Counted from the first letter of the stretch, positions 1-9,533 are shown. The stretch: 64,000 nt of DNA from Dehalococcoidia bacterium (GCA_009693045.1 SHXZ01000006.1:62001-126000); one strand, 5' to 3'. The notes: generated from the letters alone by a model not told the origin. Numbers and translations are program-made.

Positions 1-546
1 CAGCCCGATAACCCCAACCCGCTCGCCTGGCGTCAGCTCCGCGCGGCGGATGCCCTGCATGGCGACCGCGCCCAACGTCGCAAAGGCGGCTTCGCGCGGC
101 GAGACCCCATCGGGCGCAGCCGCGACCAGGTTCACGGGCACGGAGATGACCTCGGCGTGGCAGGCGTAGCCGCCGCCTCCGCACGCCACCAGCGTCCCCT
201 TCTGGAACTGCTCCGCACCCTCGCCGACGTCCATCACCACGCCGGCGCTGCTGTACCCCAGCGGCGCGAGCGTGTCCAGGCGCTCGTTGGCGGCGCGCAG
301 CGTCGGCAGCAGCCCGTCGGTGCGGACCTTGTCCAGCGCCTGCCGCACCAGGTCGGGCCGCGCCTGCGCCTTCCCCAGCAGGTTTTGGCGGGCAAACGTC
401 AACGCCGCGCGCTCCGTGCCGGGGCTTACCACCGAAAACAGGTTGCGAACGAGCACGTGCCCCCGCTGCCGCTGCGGAGCGGGCACGTCAAGCAGCTCCA
501 GGGCGCCCGTGCGGTAGTACAGGACGAGTTGCTTCACAGCGGTCAC
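1..546 (-). CDS. Zinc-type alcohol dehydrogenase, N-terminal part (runs off left edge)
   Basis: Reading the minus strand from a GTG at 546 (or a second in-frame GTG at 537) gives about 182 residues with no stop before the window edge. The protein begins VKQLVLYYRTGALELL and contains SPGTERAALTFARQN, ARPDLVRQALDKV and GYSSAGVV, which are typical of the GroES-like N-terminal domain of zinc-dependent dehydrogenases related to the bi-domain oxidoreductases. The Rossmann domain would lie beyond the edge, where the frame ends in PGERVGVIGL. The substrate cannot be judged from this half. It diverges from the hydrolase gene at 758, with about 210 bp between them. Confidence 0.8.
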   Translation of the reverse strand, partial: MTAVKQLVLYYRTGALELLDVPAPQRQRGHVLVRNLFSVVSPGTERAALTFARQNLLGKAQARPDLVRQALDKVRTDGLLPTLRAANERLDTLAPLGYSSAGVVMDVGEGAEQFQKGTLVACGGGGYACHAEVISVPVNLVAAAPDGVSPREAAFATLGAVAMQGIRRAELTPGERVGVIGL

Positions 547-757
547 CAACGCTCTTAGCCTAGGGTATCGCCCAGAAGGACGCAAACGGTGGCATGGGCG
601 CGGCGCCCGGAGGAGACGACGCAGAAGAACCATTATCGCCTAGTGTTCCTGGCAGACCATACTCTCGCAAACACGGGACACATGCAAGTTTGGCCCTTGA
701 CGCCTAAGCCCAGACTGTGGATGCTTGGGCAACACTTGATTGCTGCGAGGAGGTTCC

Positions 758-1528
758 ATGCCATACACCACCGACAAATACGAGGGGATGCTCGCCGAGA
801 CGATAACAATCCAGGGCCACAACAACGACGTGATCCATGCCTACGTTGCCAAGCCGCTAGGGCCCGGCCCGTTCCCAGGCGTCGCGCTGGTCCTGCACGG
901 CCTGGGCTGGACGGAGTGGTACAAGGAGACGGCCCGCAAGTTCGCCCACCACGGATACGTGGCGATTGTGCCGGACATCCTCTGCCGCGTCGGTCACGGC
1001 ACGCCCGAGGACGTGCTCGCGAAGTCCCGCGCGGCAGGCGGCTTGCCCGACGACCAGGTCGTCGGCGACATGACGGGCGCCGGCAAGTACCTGCGCTCGC
1101 TGCCCTACCTCAACGGCAAGGTCGGCATCATCGGCTCGTGCTCCGGCGGACGGCACACCTACCTCGCCGCCACCCGCACCAAGGGTGTGTTTGACGCCGC
1201 CGTTGACCTCTGGGGCGGCAACGTCGTCACGCCGAAAGACAGGTTGACACCCGCGCAGCCAGTGTCGCCGGTAGACTACACCAAGGATCTTTCCTGCCCC
1301 ATACTCGGCCTGTTCGGCGAGGACGACGCCAACCCCAACCCGGCCCAGGTCGCAACGATAGAACAGGAGCTGAAGCGGTACGACAAGCAGTACGAGTTCC
1401 ACAGCTACAAAGGCGCGGGGCACGGTTTCTTCTATTACCACATGGGGATGTACCGCCAGGAGCAGGCAATGGACGGCTGGAACAAGGTCTGGACCTTTTT
1501 TGAGAAGCACCTTAGTGCGCGTCCATAG
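758..1528 (+). CDS. Dienelactone hydrolase family protein
   Basis: A 256-residue alpha/beta hydrolase. The nucleophile elbow IGSCSGG places a catalytic cysteine at about residue 128, as in dienelactone hydrolases, followed by an acid in GLFGEDD (about 189-190) and a histidine in GAGHGFF (about 222), so the whole Cys-Asp-His triad is visible. The ATG at 758 is preceded by GAGGAGG at good spacing; an upstream in-frame start at 740 is less likely. It is probably a cytoplasmic hydrolase of lactone or ester substrates. A strong hairpin follows the stop, and a carboxylesterase gene lies downstream under its own putative promoter. Confidence 0.9.
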   Translation: MPYTTDKYEGMLAETITIQGHNNDVIHAYVAKPLGPGPFPGVALVLHGLGWTEWYKETARKFAHHGYVAIVPDILCRVGHGTPEDVLAKSRAAGGLPDDQVVGDMTGAGKYLRSLPYLNGKVGIIGSCSGGRHTYLAATRTKGVFDAAVDLWGGNVVTPKDRLTPAQPVSPVDYTKDLSCPILGLFGEDDANPNPAQVATIEQELKRYDKQYEFHSYKGAGHGFFYYHMGMYRQEQAMDGWNKVWTFFEKHLSARP

Positions 1529-1538
1529 GTCCGCTCGC

Positions 1539-1576
1539 GGAGCAATGCCCCGCCCCAAAGGGCGGGGCATTGCTCC
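1539..1576 (+). terminator. 17-bp perfect hairpin after dienelactone hydrolase
   Basis: Arms GGAGCAATGCCCCGCCC and its exact complement flank a CAAA loop, 10 bp after the hydrolase stop codon. There is no long T-run after it, so termination is inferred from stem strength and position. Confidence 0.55.
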
Positions 1577-1604
1577 GTTCAGCATTGCAAACGAGTGCTT
1601 GGCC

Positions 1605-1634
1605 TTGACACAGTGTCTCGCTTCCTGATAGATA
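1605..1634 (+). promoter_or_regulatory. Candidate promoter of the carboxylesterase gene
   Basis: TTGACA at 1605-1610 and TAGATA at 1629-1634 are separated by 18 bp. They lie about 70 bp before the carboxylesterase start and after the upstream hairpin. This is consensus matching by eye only. Confidence 0.4.
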
Positions 1635-1702
1635 CTGGGCCAGTCCAAGTTTGGCAATGAGTGGGAGTTCCTCGCCCAGGTGAGGACTACAAGGAGGGTG
1701 CA

Positions 1703-3217
1703 ATGGCTGATCCGGTCGTCGAAACAACAGCAGGCAAAGTCCGTGGCTCCACAGCGGACAACGGGACTCACGTCTTCAAGGGCATTCCCTACGGCGCGCC
1801 GACCGGGGGACGCCGCCGCTTCCTGCCGCCGGCACCACCCGAGACGTGGACTGGCGTGCGCGAGGCCAAGGAGTACGGTCCCGCCTCCCCGCAGGAGACC
1901 GCCGCCATGCCCCCGTGGCGCAGACAGCTCATGGGCGGCTACCCGAACGACTTCCAGAGCGAAGACTGCCTCGTACTCAACGTCTGGACTCCGGCCCTCG
2001 GCGGCAATGGCCGCCGGCCCGTCATGGTCTGGTGGCACGGCGGAGCGTTCCGTGGAGGCTCGGGCGCCGGAGGCCGCAACGAAGGCACATACCTCGCCCA
2101 GAACGGCGACGTTGTGGTCGTAACCGTCAACCACCGCCTCAACCTCTTCGGCCATCTCTACCTCGGCGACGGCTTTGGCGAAGAATTCGCCACCTCCGGC
2201 AACGTCGGCATGCTTGACCTGGCCGCGTCCTTGCGGTGGGTCCACGATAACATCGGCGCCTTCGGCGGCGACCCGGGCAACGTCACCGTCTTCGGCATCT
2301 CGGGAGGTGGCGCCAAGGTCTCCGCCTCCCTCGCCATGCCGGAGTTCCGCGGCCTTCTCCACCGCGGCATCATTCAGAGCGGCCACGATCTCTGGAAGCG
2401 CGTGACCGTTGAGGCCGCCACCCGCGCCACCGATCTCCTCCTCAAAGAGCTTGGTGCGCAGCGGGGCGACACGGCCAAGCTCGCCGCGCTGTCCACGGAG
2501 GAGCTACTGCGCGCCCTCAAGTCGGTTACCCAGCAATGGAAGCCGGACCCGGTGGCCGGGCACCGAGCTTGGGTGGACTGGGATGTGTTCGCTCCCGTCA
2601 TTGACGAGATTGCTCTGCCCGATCAGCCGATGTCCGCCGTCGCCGCCGGCGCCGCAGCGAATATCCCACTCATGCTCGGCACCATCCAGTACGACCACTT
2701 CAACGCCACGGGCACGATCACCGAGTTCGGCTGGCTGGACCTCGATGGGCTCCGCCGCCAACTCCAGCCCTACCTGGGCGATCACACCAACAGGATGGTG
2801 GACCTCTACCGACGCACCAGGCCGGGCGCGTCCCCCTCCACGCTGCTGGCCACCATCCTGGCCGACGGCGATTGGCGCATCCATGCCATTCAAATGGCCG
2901 AGGCCAAGCTCGCCGGCGGCGGCAAGCCCCCCTATCTGTACTTCTTCGCGCCCTCAATCACCGGTGACCCAACGGGCTTGGTGTTTGACAACCTCCAGGT
3001 CCCCGTCAACAACATGGGCGGCATGCGCGCGCTTGCGGGACAGGTCAGCTCCGCCTGGATCAGCTTCGCCCGCACCGGCGACCCCAACAACCCAACCATT
3101 CCCGCATGGCCCGCTTACTCCAAGGACAAGCGCGCCACTATGGTCCTGGACTTTGACTGCCGGGTCGTGAGCGACCCCTGGCGCGAAGAGCGCCTCGCGT
3201 GGGAAGGCATCCGCTGA
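1703..3217 (+). CDS. Type-B carboxylesterase, probably atypical triad
   Basis: A 504-residue carboxylesterase/lipase (COesterase family). Visible landmarks are FKGIPYGAP near residue 25-33, [12 protein letters not shown] (86-97), the oxyanion-hole segment WWHGGAF (110-116), the nucleophile elbow FGISGGG with Ser200, and the C-terminal [11 protein letters not shown]. The start at 1703 follows AAGGAGGGTGCA. The elbow is GISGG rather than the usual GESAGG. The segment that normally carries the catalytic histidine (GxxHxxElPfvF) appears shortened to [13 protein letters not shown], with no histidine seen there. Either another histidine serves or activity is altered. No signal peptide is evident, so it is probably cytoplasmic. 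Confidence 0.85.
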   Translation: MADPVVETTAGKVRGSTADNGTHVFKGIPYGAPTGGRRRFLPPAPPETWTGVREAKEYGPASPQETAAMPPWRRQLMGGYPNDFQSEDCLVLNVWTPALGGNGRRPVMVWWHGGAFRGGSGAGGRNEGTYLAQNGDVVVVTVNHRLNLFGHLYLGDGFGEEFATSGNVGMLDLAASLRWVHDNIGAFGGDPGNVTVFGISGGGAKVSASLAMPEFRGLLHRGIIQSGHDLWKRVTVEAATRATDLLLKELGAQRGDTAKLAALSTEELLRALKSVTQQWKPDPVAGHRAWVDWDVFAPVIDEIALPDQPMSAVAAGAAANIPLMLGTIQYDHFNATGTITEFGWLDLDGLRRQLQPYLGDHTNRMVDLYRRTRPGASPSTLLATILADGDWRIHAIQMAEAKLAGGGKPPYLYFFAPSITGDPTGLVFDNLQVPVNNMGGMRALAGQVSSAWISFARTGDPNNPTIPAWPAYSKDKRATMVLDFDCRVVSDPWREERLAWEGIR

Positions 3218-3324
3218 CCTGAGCGGCCCCGCGCTGTGAAGGAAGCTGTCCTTGGTGGGCAGAGGCGACCGCACCCGATATCGGGTTAGCGTTACCCGTC
3301 CGGAAAGCGATTCGAAGCCCTGTT

Positions 3325-3350
3325 GGTCTTGACTCAAGCGAGTCAAGACC
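3325..3350 (+). terminator. 11-bp hairpin with short T-rich tail
   Basis: GGTCTTGACTC and its exact complement flank AAGC and are followed by TTCTT. The hairpin sits between the carboxylesterase stop and the NmrA-like start, so it may end transcription of the former. Confidence 0.5.
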
Positions 3351-3786
3351 TTCTTGGCGTCCATGACGCGAGGATTGGGGACGTTAGGGAGGCACACGAT
3401 GAAAGTTTGCATCGTCGGGGCGTCAGGGAAGCTCGGGCAGTACATGGTGCAGCACGCCCTGGATAGGGGCTACGAGGTGGTCGGCGTGTGCCGGGAGCGC
3501 AGCGTGGGCAAGTTTGACGCGTTCAAGGGTCGCATCACCGTCATTCCTGGAGCGACGAACGACCGCGAGGTTATCAAGCGCGCGGTCGCAGGGTGCGACG
3601 GAGTGCTCACTGTGCTGGTCCCGTGGGGGGTTCAGCAGTACTCGACGGGAACAGCCCAGGCGGCGCTCGATTACTCGCGCCCGGCAGCGCGCCTCGTGTT
3701 CTCGTGTGGCTGGCATATCAGGCGCGACGGCCAGGACGTGTACTCGTTGAAACTCAGGGCGCTCGTGAAGGTTATCGGCGCACTAG

Positions 3787-5149
3787 CAGGGTGCGGAAGA
3801 ATGGGGTTGGCTGGGTGGCGGGTGGATGTGCGGTCCCCTGGTGAGATCTTTGGGGCCATTGCGGGGCGGGTGCAAGCAAGGTTTCTGGACTGGTATGCTG
3901 CCTCAGCCCGCCCTTGCGGGGTCTGGTGAGCAGACTACCCCCTTGGGGGTTATGCCGCAATGGCAGCCGGGGCCTCGCCTGGGTGGGTCAGGACCAGCTT
4001 GGCCATCCGCACCAGGTTGTAGGCGATGGCCACCAGGTACTCGGCCAGACCGGTTCGGTCCAAGCCTTGGTAGCGTGTCCGTCAGAATCCCCCCACCGTC
4101 TTTATCCACCCGAAGATCTCCTCCACCCGCTTGCAGATCCGTTGACTCGCGGCATATCCCTGGTGCCGAGTGGTCCGTCCATCGATGGCGCTGGACCGCC
4201 CGCTGGTGTTCTGGGCCACGTGGGGGGTAACCCTGCGCTCCCGCAGAGCCGCAACACAGTCCCGCGTGTCGTACCCTTGTCGGCGCCCAGCGTCTTGGGA
4301 TGGAATCCTCGCTCGCGCGCCTGCTTCAGCAGCACTGGTACCGCGTCCCGCTCCGCCGTACCGGTAGCCTGGCTCACCTGGAAATCAGTCAGCATCCCGT
4401 TCCGGTTCTCCATGAGGGCGTGGGCCATGAAGACCAGCTTGGCTTCCTTGCCCTTGCCTTTCCGGAACAGCTGGGCCTGTGGGTCCGTCGTGCTCTGGTG
4501 GGTGGCGTTGCTGCGCTTCTCCCCGTGGAAGTCGACCGAGGGGTTGCCCGGATCCTCGTCCGTTGTCGGAGGCAGGTCGCCGTCCCTTGACTTGAAGCTC
4601 TTGAGGCTGGCCGCCGCCTCGATCAACGTCCCGTCCACCGTGAAGTGCTCGTCAGAAAGAAGACCGCGCCGGTCCGCTTCCAGCGCCACCTCGTCGAACA
4701 ACGCTTGGCCCACGCGATGCTTGAGCAAGCGCTCCCGGTTTTTGGTGAAGACCGTCGGGTCGAAACTCCGCTCTATCAGGTTCATCCCCAGGAACCAGCG
4801 GAACAGCAGGTTATACTCCAACTGCTCGCAGAAGGCCCGTTCGCTTCGCACCGAGTAGAAGACGATCAGCAGCGACGACTTCAGCAGCCGCTCGGGAGGG
4901 ATGGAGGGCCGTCCCGCCTCTGCATATATGCGGTCGAACTCGTCGGAGAGCTTCGCCAGGACCCCATCGGCCAGGGCTTTGATGGTCCGCAACGGGTGGT
5001 CGGCCGGCACCCGCTCCTCCAGGTCCACAAAGGCCAGCATGGTCACCTAGGGTCCTGCCGTCCTCGCATCGGGGCCTCCTCTTGGTCGTTTACCGCATCC
5101 TAACCCCTCGGTATTTCCGATGCTACCGCTGGCATTTTTCCGCACCCTG
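3787..5149 (-). mobile_element. IS5-family insertion sequence, 1,363 bp, flanked by CTAG duplication
   Basis: Terminal inverted repeats start CAGGGTGCGGAAGAATG on the left and CAGGGTGCGGAAAAATG (read inward) on the right, 16 of 17 identical. CTAG is present on both sides (3783-3786 and 5150-5153), fitting the YTAR target preference of IS5-type elements. The boundaries are confirmed independently, because excision restores the interrupted host gene in frame. The only cargo is a transposase gene on the minus strand, which is itself broken. A 181-bp element at 24420-24600 has the same ends. Confidence 0.93.
3950..5046 (-). pseudogene. IS5-family DDE transposase, frameshifted and nonsense-mutated
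   Basis: Starting at GTG 5046, the frame reads DLEERVPADHPLRTIKALAD, then the DUF772-like region (SVRSERAFCEQLEYNLLFRW), VDGTLIEAAASLKSF with the first catalytic Asp, STTDPQAQLFRKGKGKEAKL and TLGADKG. At about 4275 one base is missing. The continuation YDTRDCVAALRERRVTPHVA, DGRTTRH and KRVEEIFGWIKTVGG lies in another frame, then hits TGA where the family has Arg, and ends LAEYLVAIAYNLVRMAKL with TAA at 3950. So there is one frameshift plus one nonsense codon, and this copy cannot make full-length transposase. Confidence 0.88.
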
Positions 5150-5534
5150 CTAGGGCGAATCGCTCGCATCTTGAACCTCAACGACCAGGTTGAAGCGTGC
5201 CGGAGGGTGTTTGCCAGCCACACCAGGTGGACTGTCGTGAGAGGGAGCGACCTCGAAGAGGGCGAAAGTCAGGGCCTTCCCATGTGGAGCCGACATGTGA
5301 GCGACCCCGTCCTCAAGAGCAACCTCACGCGCCGCGTGGACTTCGCCCTGTTAATGCTTGAGGCCCTTGAAAACGACGAGCTGGTCCACGAGGCTCCGGC
5401 AATTGTCGGCTGCCGAACACCCTCGGCCCTCGCACATGCCGCTTCTGCCAGGCCACAAGGTGGTCGCTGAAGCAACATGGTGGAACGTTGCGCCCGGCAA
5501 TGCGCTTCCAAAGGCGACGCAAGCCAGGACAGCG

Positions 5535-5570
5535 CGGCAGCCCCGAGGTTGCTCGGGGCTGCCGCTTTTT
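5535..5570 (+). terminator. Rho-independent terminator after the NmrA-like gene
   Basis: A 13-bp perfect GC-rich stem (CGGCAGCCCCGAG and complement) with a GTTG loop, followed by CTTTTT. Confidence 0.85.
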
Positions 5571-5771
5571 CGTGGAAACCTCATCGCAACGCGTCGCTGC
5601 GAGTACCAGAGGCCGCCCAATGAGCCGGAAGCGGACGCACGCAGGGCAATCCCGTTTACAATGGGACAGGTTGGTGCGCCTGATGACCATCCGCGCGGGA
5701 ATTGGTGGGACCCACACTTCAGCCCCGCAGCACAGTGGCGGTCCGCGTCACGGCAGGAGAGACGAGCAAAG

Positions 5772-6725
5772 ATGGCTAAGCCCTTCACGCCACCAGGCAG
5801 CTTCGGCAAGAGGCCGCGAACGTCGGGGCCGAAGCGGGCGTTCCCGCCGACGAGAGGGGGCAAGACCCCGAGGCCGGCCGGCGAGAGTGCCGGAGGGCGC
5901 GGCTTCGCCCAGCCTGGGACATCACCGGGCGAGGGGCGCGTTGGCGGCGAGGCGGCGCAGGGCGGCGGCTGGAACCGCGCAGCCCGCTGGTACGACGGCC
6001 TGGTCGGCGAGCAGGGGAGCGAATTCCAACGCGAGGTCGTCATTCCGGGCACCCTTCGGCTGCTCGGCATCCGGCAAGGCGAGCGCGTGCTGGATCTGGC
6101 GTGCGGCCAGGGCGTGCTGAGCCGCGCGCTGCACGAACGCGGGGCGCAGGTCACGGGTGTTGACCTTTCGACGCAGCTCGTTGAGATCGCGCGCCGTCGG
6201 TCGCCGAAGGGCATCCGCTTCCTCGTGGCGGACGCCGTGCGGCTGGTTGGGCTGGATGACGGCAGATTTGACGCGGTGACCTGCATGCTGGCCCTCCAGA
6301 ACATGGAGTCGCCGGAAGTCGCCCTTCACGAAGCGAGTAGGGTCCTGCGCCCGGACGGGCGGCTGGTGCTCGCGCTCATGCATCCCGCATTCCGCATCCC
6401 GCGGCAGAGCCGGTGGGGCTGGGACGAAGAACGCAAGCTACTGTACCGCGGTGTTGACCGGTACCTCACGCCGCTCAAGGCGCCCATTGACATGCGTCCG
6501 TTCCGCGCTCCCGGCCAGATCACGTGGACGTACCACCGGCCGCTGCAGGACTACGTGAAGGCGCTCGCCGACGCAGGCATGCTGGTGGACGCGCTGGAGG
6601 AGTGGCCGTCGCACAAGGCGAGCCAACCCGGGCCGATGGCCGCGGCCGAGAACCGGGCGCGACAAGAGTTTCCGCTGTTCCTGGCGATGCGCGCAGTCAA
6701 ATCTACACGGAGCCCGCATCCTTGA
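5772..6725 (+). CDS. Class I SAM-dependent methyltransferase with basic low-complexity N terminus
   Basis: A 317-residue protein. Residues 1 to about 60 are Pro/Gly/Arg-rich (MAKPFTPPGSFGKRPRTSG), unlike an ordered domain. A Methyltransf_11-type domain follows: motif I VLDLACGQGVLSRAL, then VTGVDLS, FLVADAVRL, and FDAVTCMLALQNMES. The start at 5772 follows AGGAGAGACGAG; in-frame ATGs further upstream would read back through the terminator hairpin, so they are rejected. The acceptor substrate is unknown; relatives include ubiquinone/menaquinone- and natural-product-type C- or O-methyltransferases. The gene is monocistronic as far as can be seen. Confidence 0.82.
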   Translation: MAKPFTPPGSFGKRPRTSGPKRAFPPTRGGKTPRPAGESAGGRGFAQPGTSPGEGRVGGEAAQGGGWNRAARWYDGLVGEQGSEFQREVVIPGTLRLLGIRQGERVLDLACGQGVLSRALHERGAQVTGVDLSTQLVEIARRRSPKGIRFLVADAVRLVGLDDGRFDAVTCMLALQNMESPEVALHEASRVLRPDGRLVLALMHPAFRIPRQSRWGWDEERKLLYRGVDRYLTPLKAPIDMRPFRAPGQITWTYHRPLQDYVKALADAGMLVDALEEWPSHKASQPGPMAAAENRARQEFPLFLAMRAVKSTRSPHP

Positions 6726-6934
6726 CCACCCGGGACACCCACTATTTCGCTGCCGCTACGTGGCAATGTGCGCTTCATGGCGGCCAGGGCTGACAGAGGC
6801 CTATACTCCCGAATCAAGCGGGATCACGCTGCTGTAAACGTCTCAACACCGATCGGTGGAGGCCCAACAGTGAGCCAGGAAAGGGAGAATCTACCGCGAG
6901 GCAGCAAGGACAGGTAAGGTGGAAGCCCGTCCGA

Positions 6935-7429
6935 ATCTTCGTCCTCTACGACGCCTCCGGCCCGCAGATCGTTGAGCTTGCCAAGGCCATCGCCGAGGGG
7001 GTAGCCGAGGCGCCCGGCGCAGAAGCCGTCCTTCGCCACGTCACCGAGGTAAAGCGCCAAGACCTCTTGGACGCCGACGCGCTGGTTCTCGGCTCGCCCA
7101 ACTGGAGCGGCATCACGGGCCGCCTCAAAACCTGGCTGGACGACCAGGGCGACCTTTGGGAAGAAGGCGCGCTCAACGGCAAGGTCGGCGCCGCCTTCGC
7201 CACCGGTCACGGGCGTCACACCGGCATTGAGTTCACCCTCCTGGCGCTCATCCACTGGATGCTCGCCTGCGGCATGGTCATCGTCGGTCTGCCGTGGAGA
7301 GACGACATGCGCACGTCCGGCGCCTACTACGGCGCCACCGCCGCAGGCGGCCCCGTTACCGACAACGACCGAGCGCACGCCCGCGCCATCGGCAAGCGCG
7401 TCGCCGAGTTTGCCGCTCGGCTCAAGTAA
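6935..7429 (+). CDS. Flavodoxin/NAD(P)H-quinone reductase-like protein, 5' end unresolved
   Basis: The frame encodes IFVLYDASGPQIVELAKAIA, VLGSPNWSGITGRLKTWLDD and TGHGRHTGIEFTLLALIH, a WrbA-like flavodoxin fold with an FMN-loop region. It ends in RAHARAIGKRVAEFAARLK. The frame is open back to a TGA near 6790, but no ATG, GTG or TTG is found in it before an internal ATG at 7067, which would remove the beta-1 strand. A GTG at 6919 with AAGGACAGG upstream is one base out of frame, so a single-base frameshift or sequencing error near 6930 is likely. A function as a flavin-dependent reductase is inferred. Confidence 0.65.
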   Translation: MFVLYDASGPQIVELAKAIAEGVAEAPGAEAVLRHVTEVKRQDLLDADALVLGSPNWSGITGRLKTWLDDQGDLWEEGALNGKVGAAFATGHGRHTGIEFTLLALIHWMLACGMVIVGLPWRDDMRTSGAYYGATAAGGPVTDNDRAHARAIGKRVAEFAARLK

Positions 7430-7730
7430 CGGACCGAGCGGAGGCATACGCCCTTGACCTAAAGCTTCCTACCAACCGCTGGACTCTCCGCCAACACCGC
7501 CCCCCTTCGTGCCGTTCCCAGGAAACCAGACTATACTCTTGGCAGCACGGTCAGGAACCGACGCCGGGGTAAGCTGGACGGCAAAGTCGCGGTCGTGACC
7601 GACCTGTCCAAATACCCGCTCGTGACTGCCTGGACGCCTGGTGGGCATGACCCGTCCAAAACGGACATGCTCATTTCACCCGGCCAATCACACCAAACGT
7701 CGCGTTCTGTCGGGAGAATAGGCTTGCGCC
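7430..7730. other. 301-bp gap before the antiporter gene
   Basis: No complete gene is seen. A short stretch near 7570-7620 translates to LDGKVAVVTDLSKYPLV, reminiscent of a short-chain dehydrogenase N terminus, but it stops after a few dozen codons. It may be a relic or chance. Confidence 0.4.
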
Positions 7731-9533
7731 ATGCGTGAGGAATTCGCCCTCCTAGAGGACTTCGCCATCATCATGACGGTGGCCTGAGCCGCGTTGCTTC
7801 TGTTCCGGCGCCTCCATCTGTCTCCTGTTCTCGGGTACCTGATCGCGGGCGTCATCGTGGGCCCCTATACCGGGCAAGCGATCATCGTCCGCGACATCAC
7901 CACCATCCGCCTCCTGGCCGACCTAGGACTAGTGCTCCTCCTCTTCACCATTGGCCTGGAGTTTGGCTGGGAGCGCCTGCGTCAAATCGGCGCTCGTGTG
8001 GCGGTCATCGGCATCATGGAAATCACCATCATGGTCGCGCTGGGCTATGCGATTGGCCTGGCTCTGGGCTGGACCGCGACCGAGGCCGTGTTCCTTGGCG
8101 CCGCCATGTCTATCACCAACTCCGCCATCCTCGCCAAAGTCCTCGCCGACACCGGACAAATCAGACAGACCAACGGCCAGCTCATCGTCGGCATCCTGGT
8201 TGTTGAGGACATTGCCGCGGTCGTCCTCCTCAGCATCCTGTCCGGCGCCTCGACCACTGGCATGGCCAGCCTGAGCGACATTGGGTAGCTCGCCGCAAAG
8301 CTGGCCATCTTCTCGGCCGCCGCCCTGGTACTGGGAGGACTCGCGGCGTCAAGGCTCATTGGCTTCGTGGCCAGGGGCGAGTCGCGGGAAACCCTGCTCA
8401 TCACCGGCCCCGCGCTGTGCTTCGGCCTCGCGCTCGTGGCTGCTGAGCTTGGCCTCTCGGCGGCGGCGGGCGCGTTCCTCATCGGCGCGGTCCTGGGCGA
8501 CACCGAGCACGCCGAAGAGCTGACACGCACCATGGGCCCTGTCAAAGACATGTTCGCGGCGCTCTTTTTCGTCTCCATCGGCATGCTCGCGGACATCTCG
8601 CTGTTCCGCCAATTCACGGTGCCCGCGCTCATCGTACCGGCGGTTTTTGTCGTCGGCAAGGTCGTCGCCAACACCGTCGGCGCGTTCCTGGTCGGCAACT
8701 CGGGCCGCACCTCCCTCCGCGTCGGCGCCGGCATGCCCCAGATCGGCGAGTTCTCCCTCGCCATCGCCAAAGTCGGCGTGGAGAACGCCGCGATCAGCCC
8801 ATTCTTCTACCCCGTCATCGTGGCCACAACGGCCGTCAGCACCCTCCTTCATCCCCTCATTTTCCGCTCTTCCGACGTCCTCGCCGACCGTATCGAGCGC
8901 CTTTCCGCTGGCCGGCTCCAACGTTATGTCGTCAGCCTAGCAGGCTGGCTTGCCGCATTGCAAAACCTCTGGCGGACTCAAAGCCCTCTTGCCGGGGTCT
9001 TGCGGCGGGCAACCCAAGCAGTGTTGATCAATGTCGGCATCATCCTGGTACTGCTGGGTGTTGGGACCGCCGCGGTGCGTTTCAGTCGGCAGATCGGAGA
9101 CCGGCTTGGCCTTTCACAGGACATCGCCGGCCTGATCGTCGGCGGCGCAACCTTGGCGCTTTGCCTCCCTTCCGCCGTGGCGATCTGGCGCTCGCTCCGA
9201 TTCCTCACTCACGGCCTGTTCCTCTACACGACCAGGCGGCTTGGCCCCAACTCACGGCTAACCAGGTCAACGAACCTTGAAGTGGCGATACGTGAAGGCC
9301 TCGTGCTGGTGCTGGCCCTCCTCATCGTCCTGTGGAGCCTGCCGCTCGTCTCCTCACTGCTGTCACTCGGCAAGATGGCCACGCCGGTTCCCATCGTGCT
9401 TCTCGTCGTCCTGATGGCGCTCATCGCCCGCACCGCATTCCGCATCCATGTCGTCCTCGAACGGGCTTTCAGCAGGACATTCCTCGGCGAGGGCAGCGAG
9501 AAGCCACGGAGAAAGCCTCCCGACGACCCTTGA
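7731..9533 (+). pseudogene. KefB-like cation:proton antiporter (CPA2) with two in-frame stop codons
   Basis: A single reading register of 600 codons runs from ATG 7731 to 9533, interrupted by TGA at 7785-7787 and TAG at 8286-8288. It encodes RRLHLSPVLGYLIAGVIVGP, LGLVLLLFTIGLEF, LGAAMSITNSAILAKVL and MPQIGEFSLAIAKVG, all diagnostic of the Na+/H+ exchanger domain of KefB/GerN-type proteins, followed by extra C-terminal membrane segments instead of a TrkA-N domain. The stops replace a residue in helix 1 (MTVA-stop-AALLLF) and one in SDIG-stop-LAAKLA; both could arise from a C-to-T change (CGA and CAG). Neither position is a known selenocysteine or pyrrolysine site. It is a probable recent pseudogene; readthrough is less likely. 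Confidence 0.8.

Larger units (their letters stand above)
3399..5470 (+). pseudogene. NmrA-like NAD(P)-binding protein gene split by an insertion sequence
   Basis: The 5' part (3399-3786) begins MKVCIVGASGKLGQYM, a Rossmann GxxGxxG dinucleotide-binding N terminus of the atypical SDR/NmrA type. The 3' part (5154-5470) encodes RIARILNLNDQVEACRRVF through to SARPQGGR. Removing the 1,363-bp element plus one CTAG copy joins the halves without a frameshift (VIGAL-GRIARIL) into a 705-bp frame encoding 234 residues. As it stands, the first half would read into the element and stop at 3929. The ancestral enzyme was probably a small reductase or nucleotide-sugar-like epimerase homologue; its substrate is unknown. 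Confidence 0.88.

Noticed and set aside
857-2386. 509-residue minus-strand frame opposite the hydrolase and carboxylesterase genes
   Set aside because: It is antisense to two well-supported genes, low in recognisable motifs and typical of long shadow frames in GC-rich DNA.
7564-7720. Short-chain dehydrogenase N-terminal fragment (LDGKVAVVTD)
   Set aside because: Only a short stretch resembles the family and it lacks the glycine motif; too little to call.
7731-8288. Reading the TGA in the KefB-like gene as selenocysteine
   Set aside because: The position lies in a membrane helix with no cysteine in relatives, and a TAG interrupts the same frame later, so decay is more likely.
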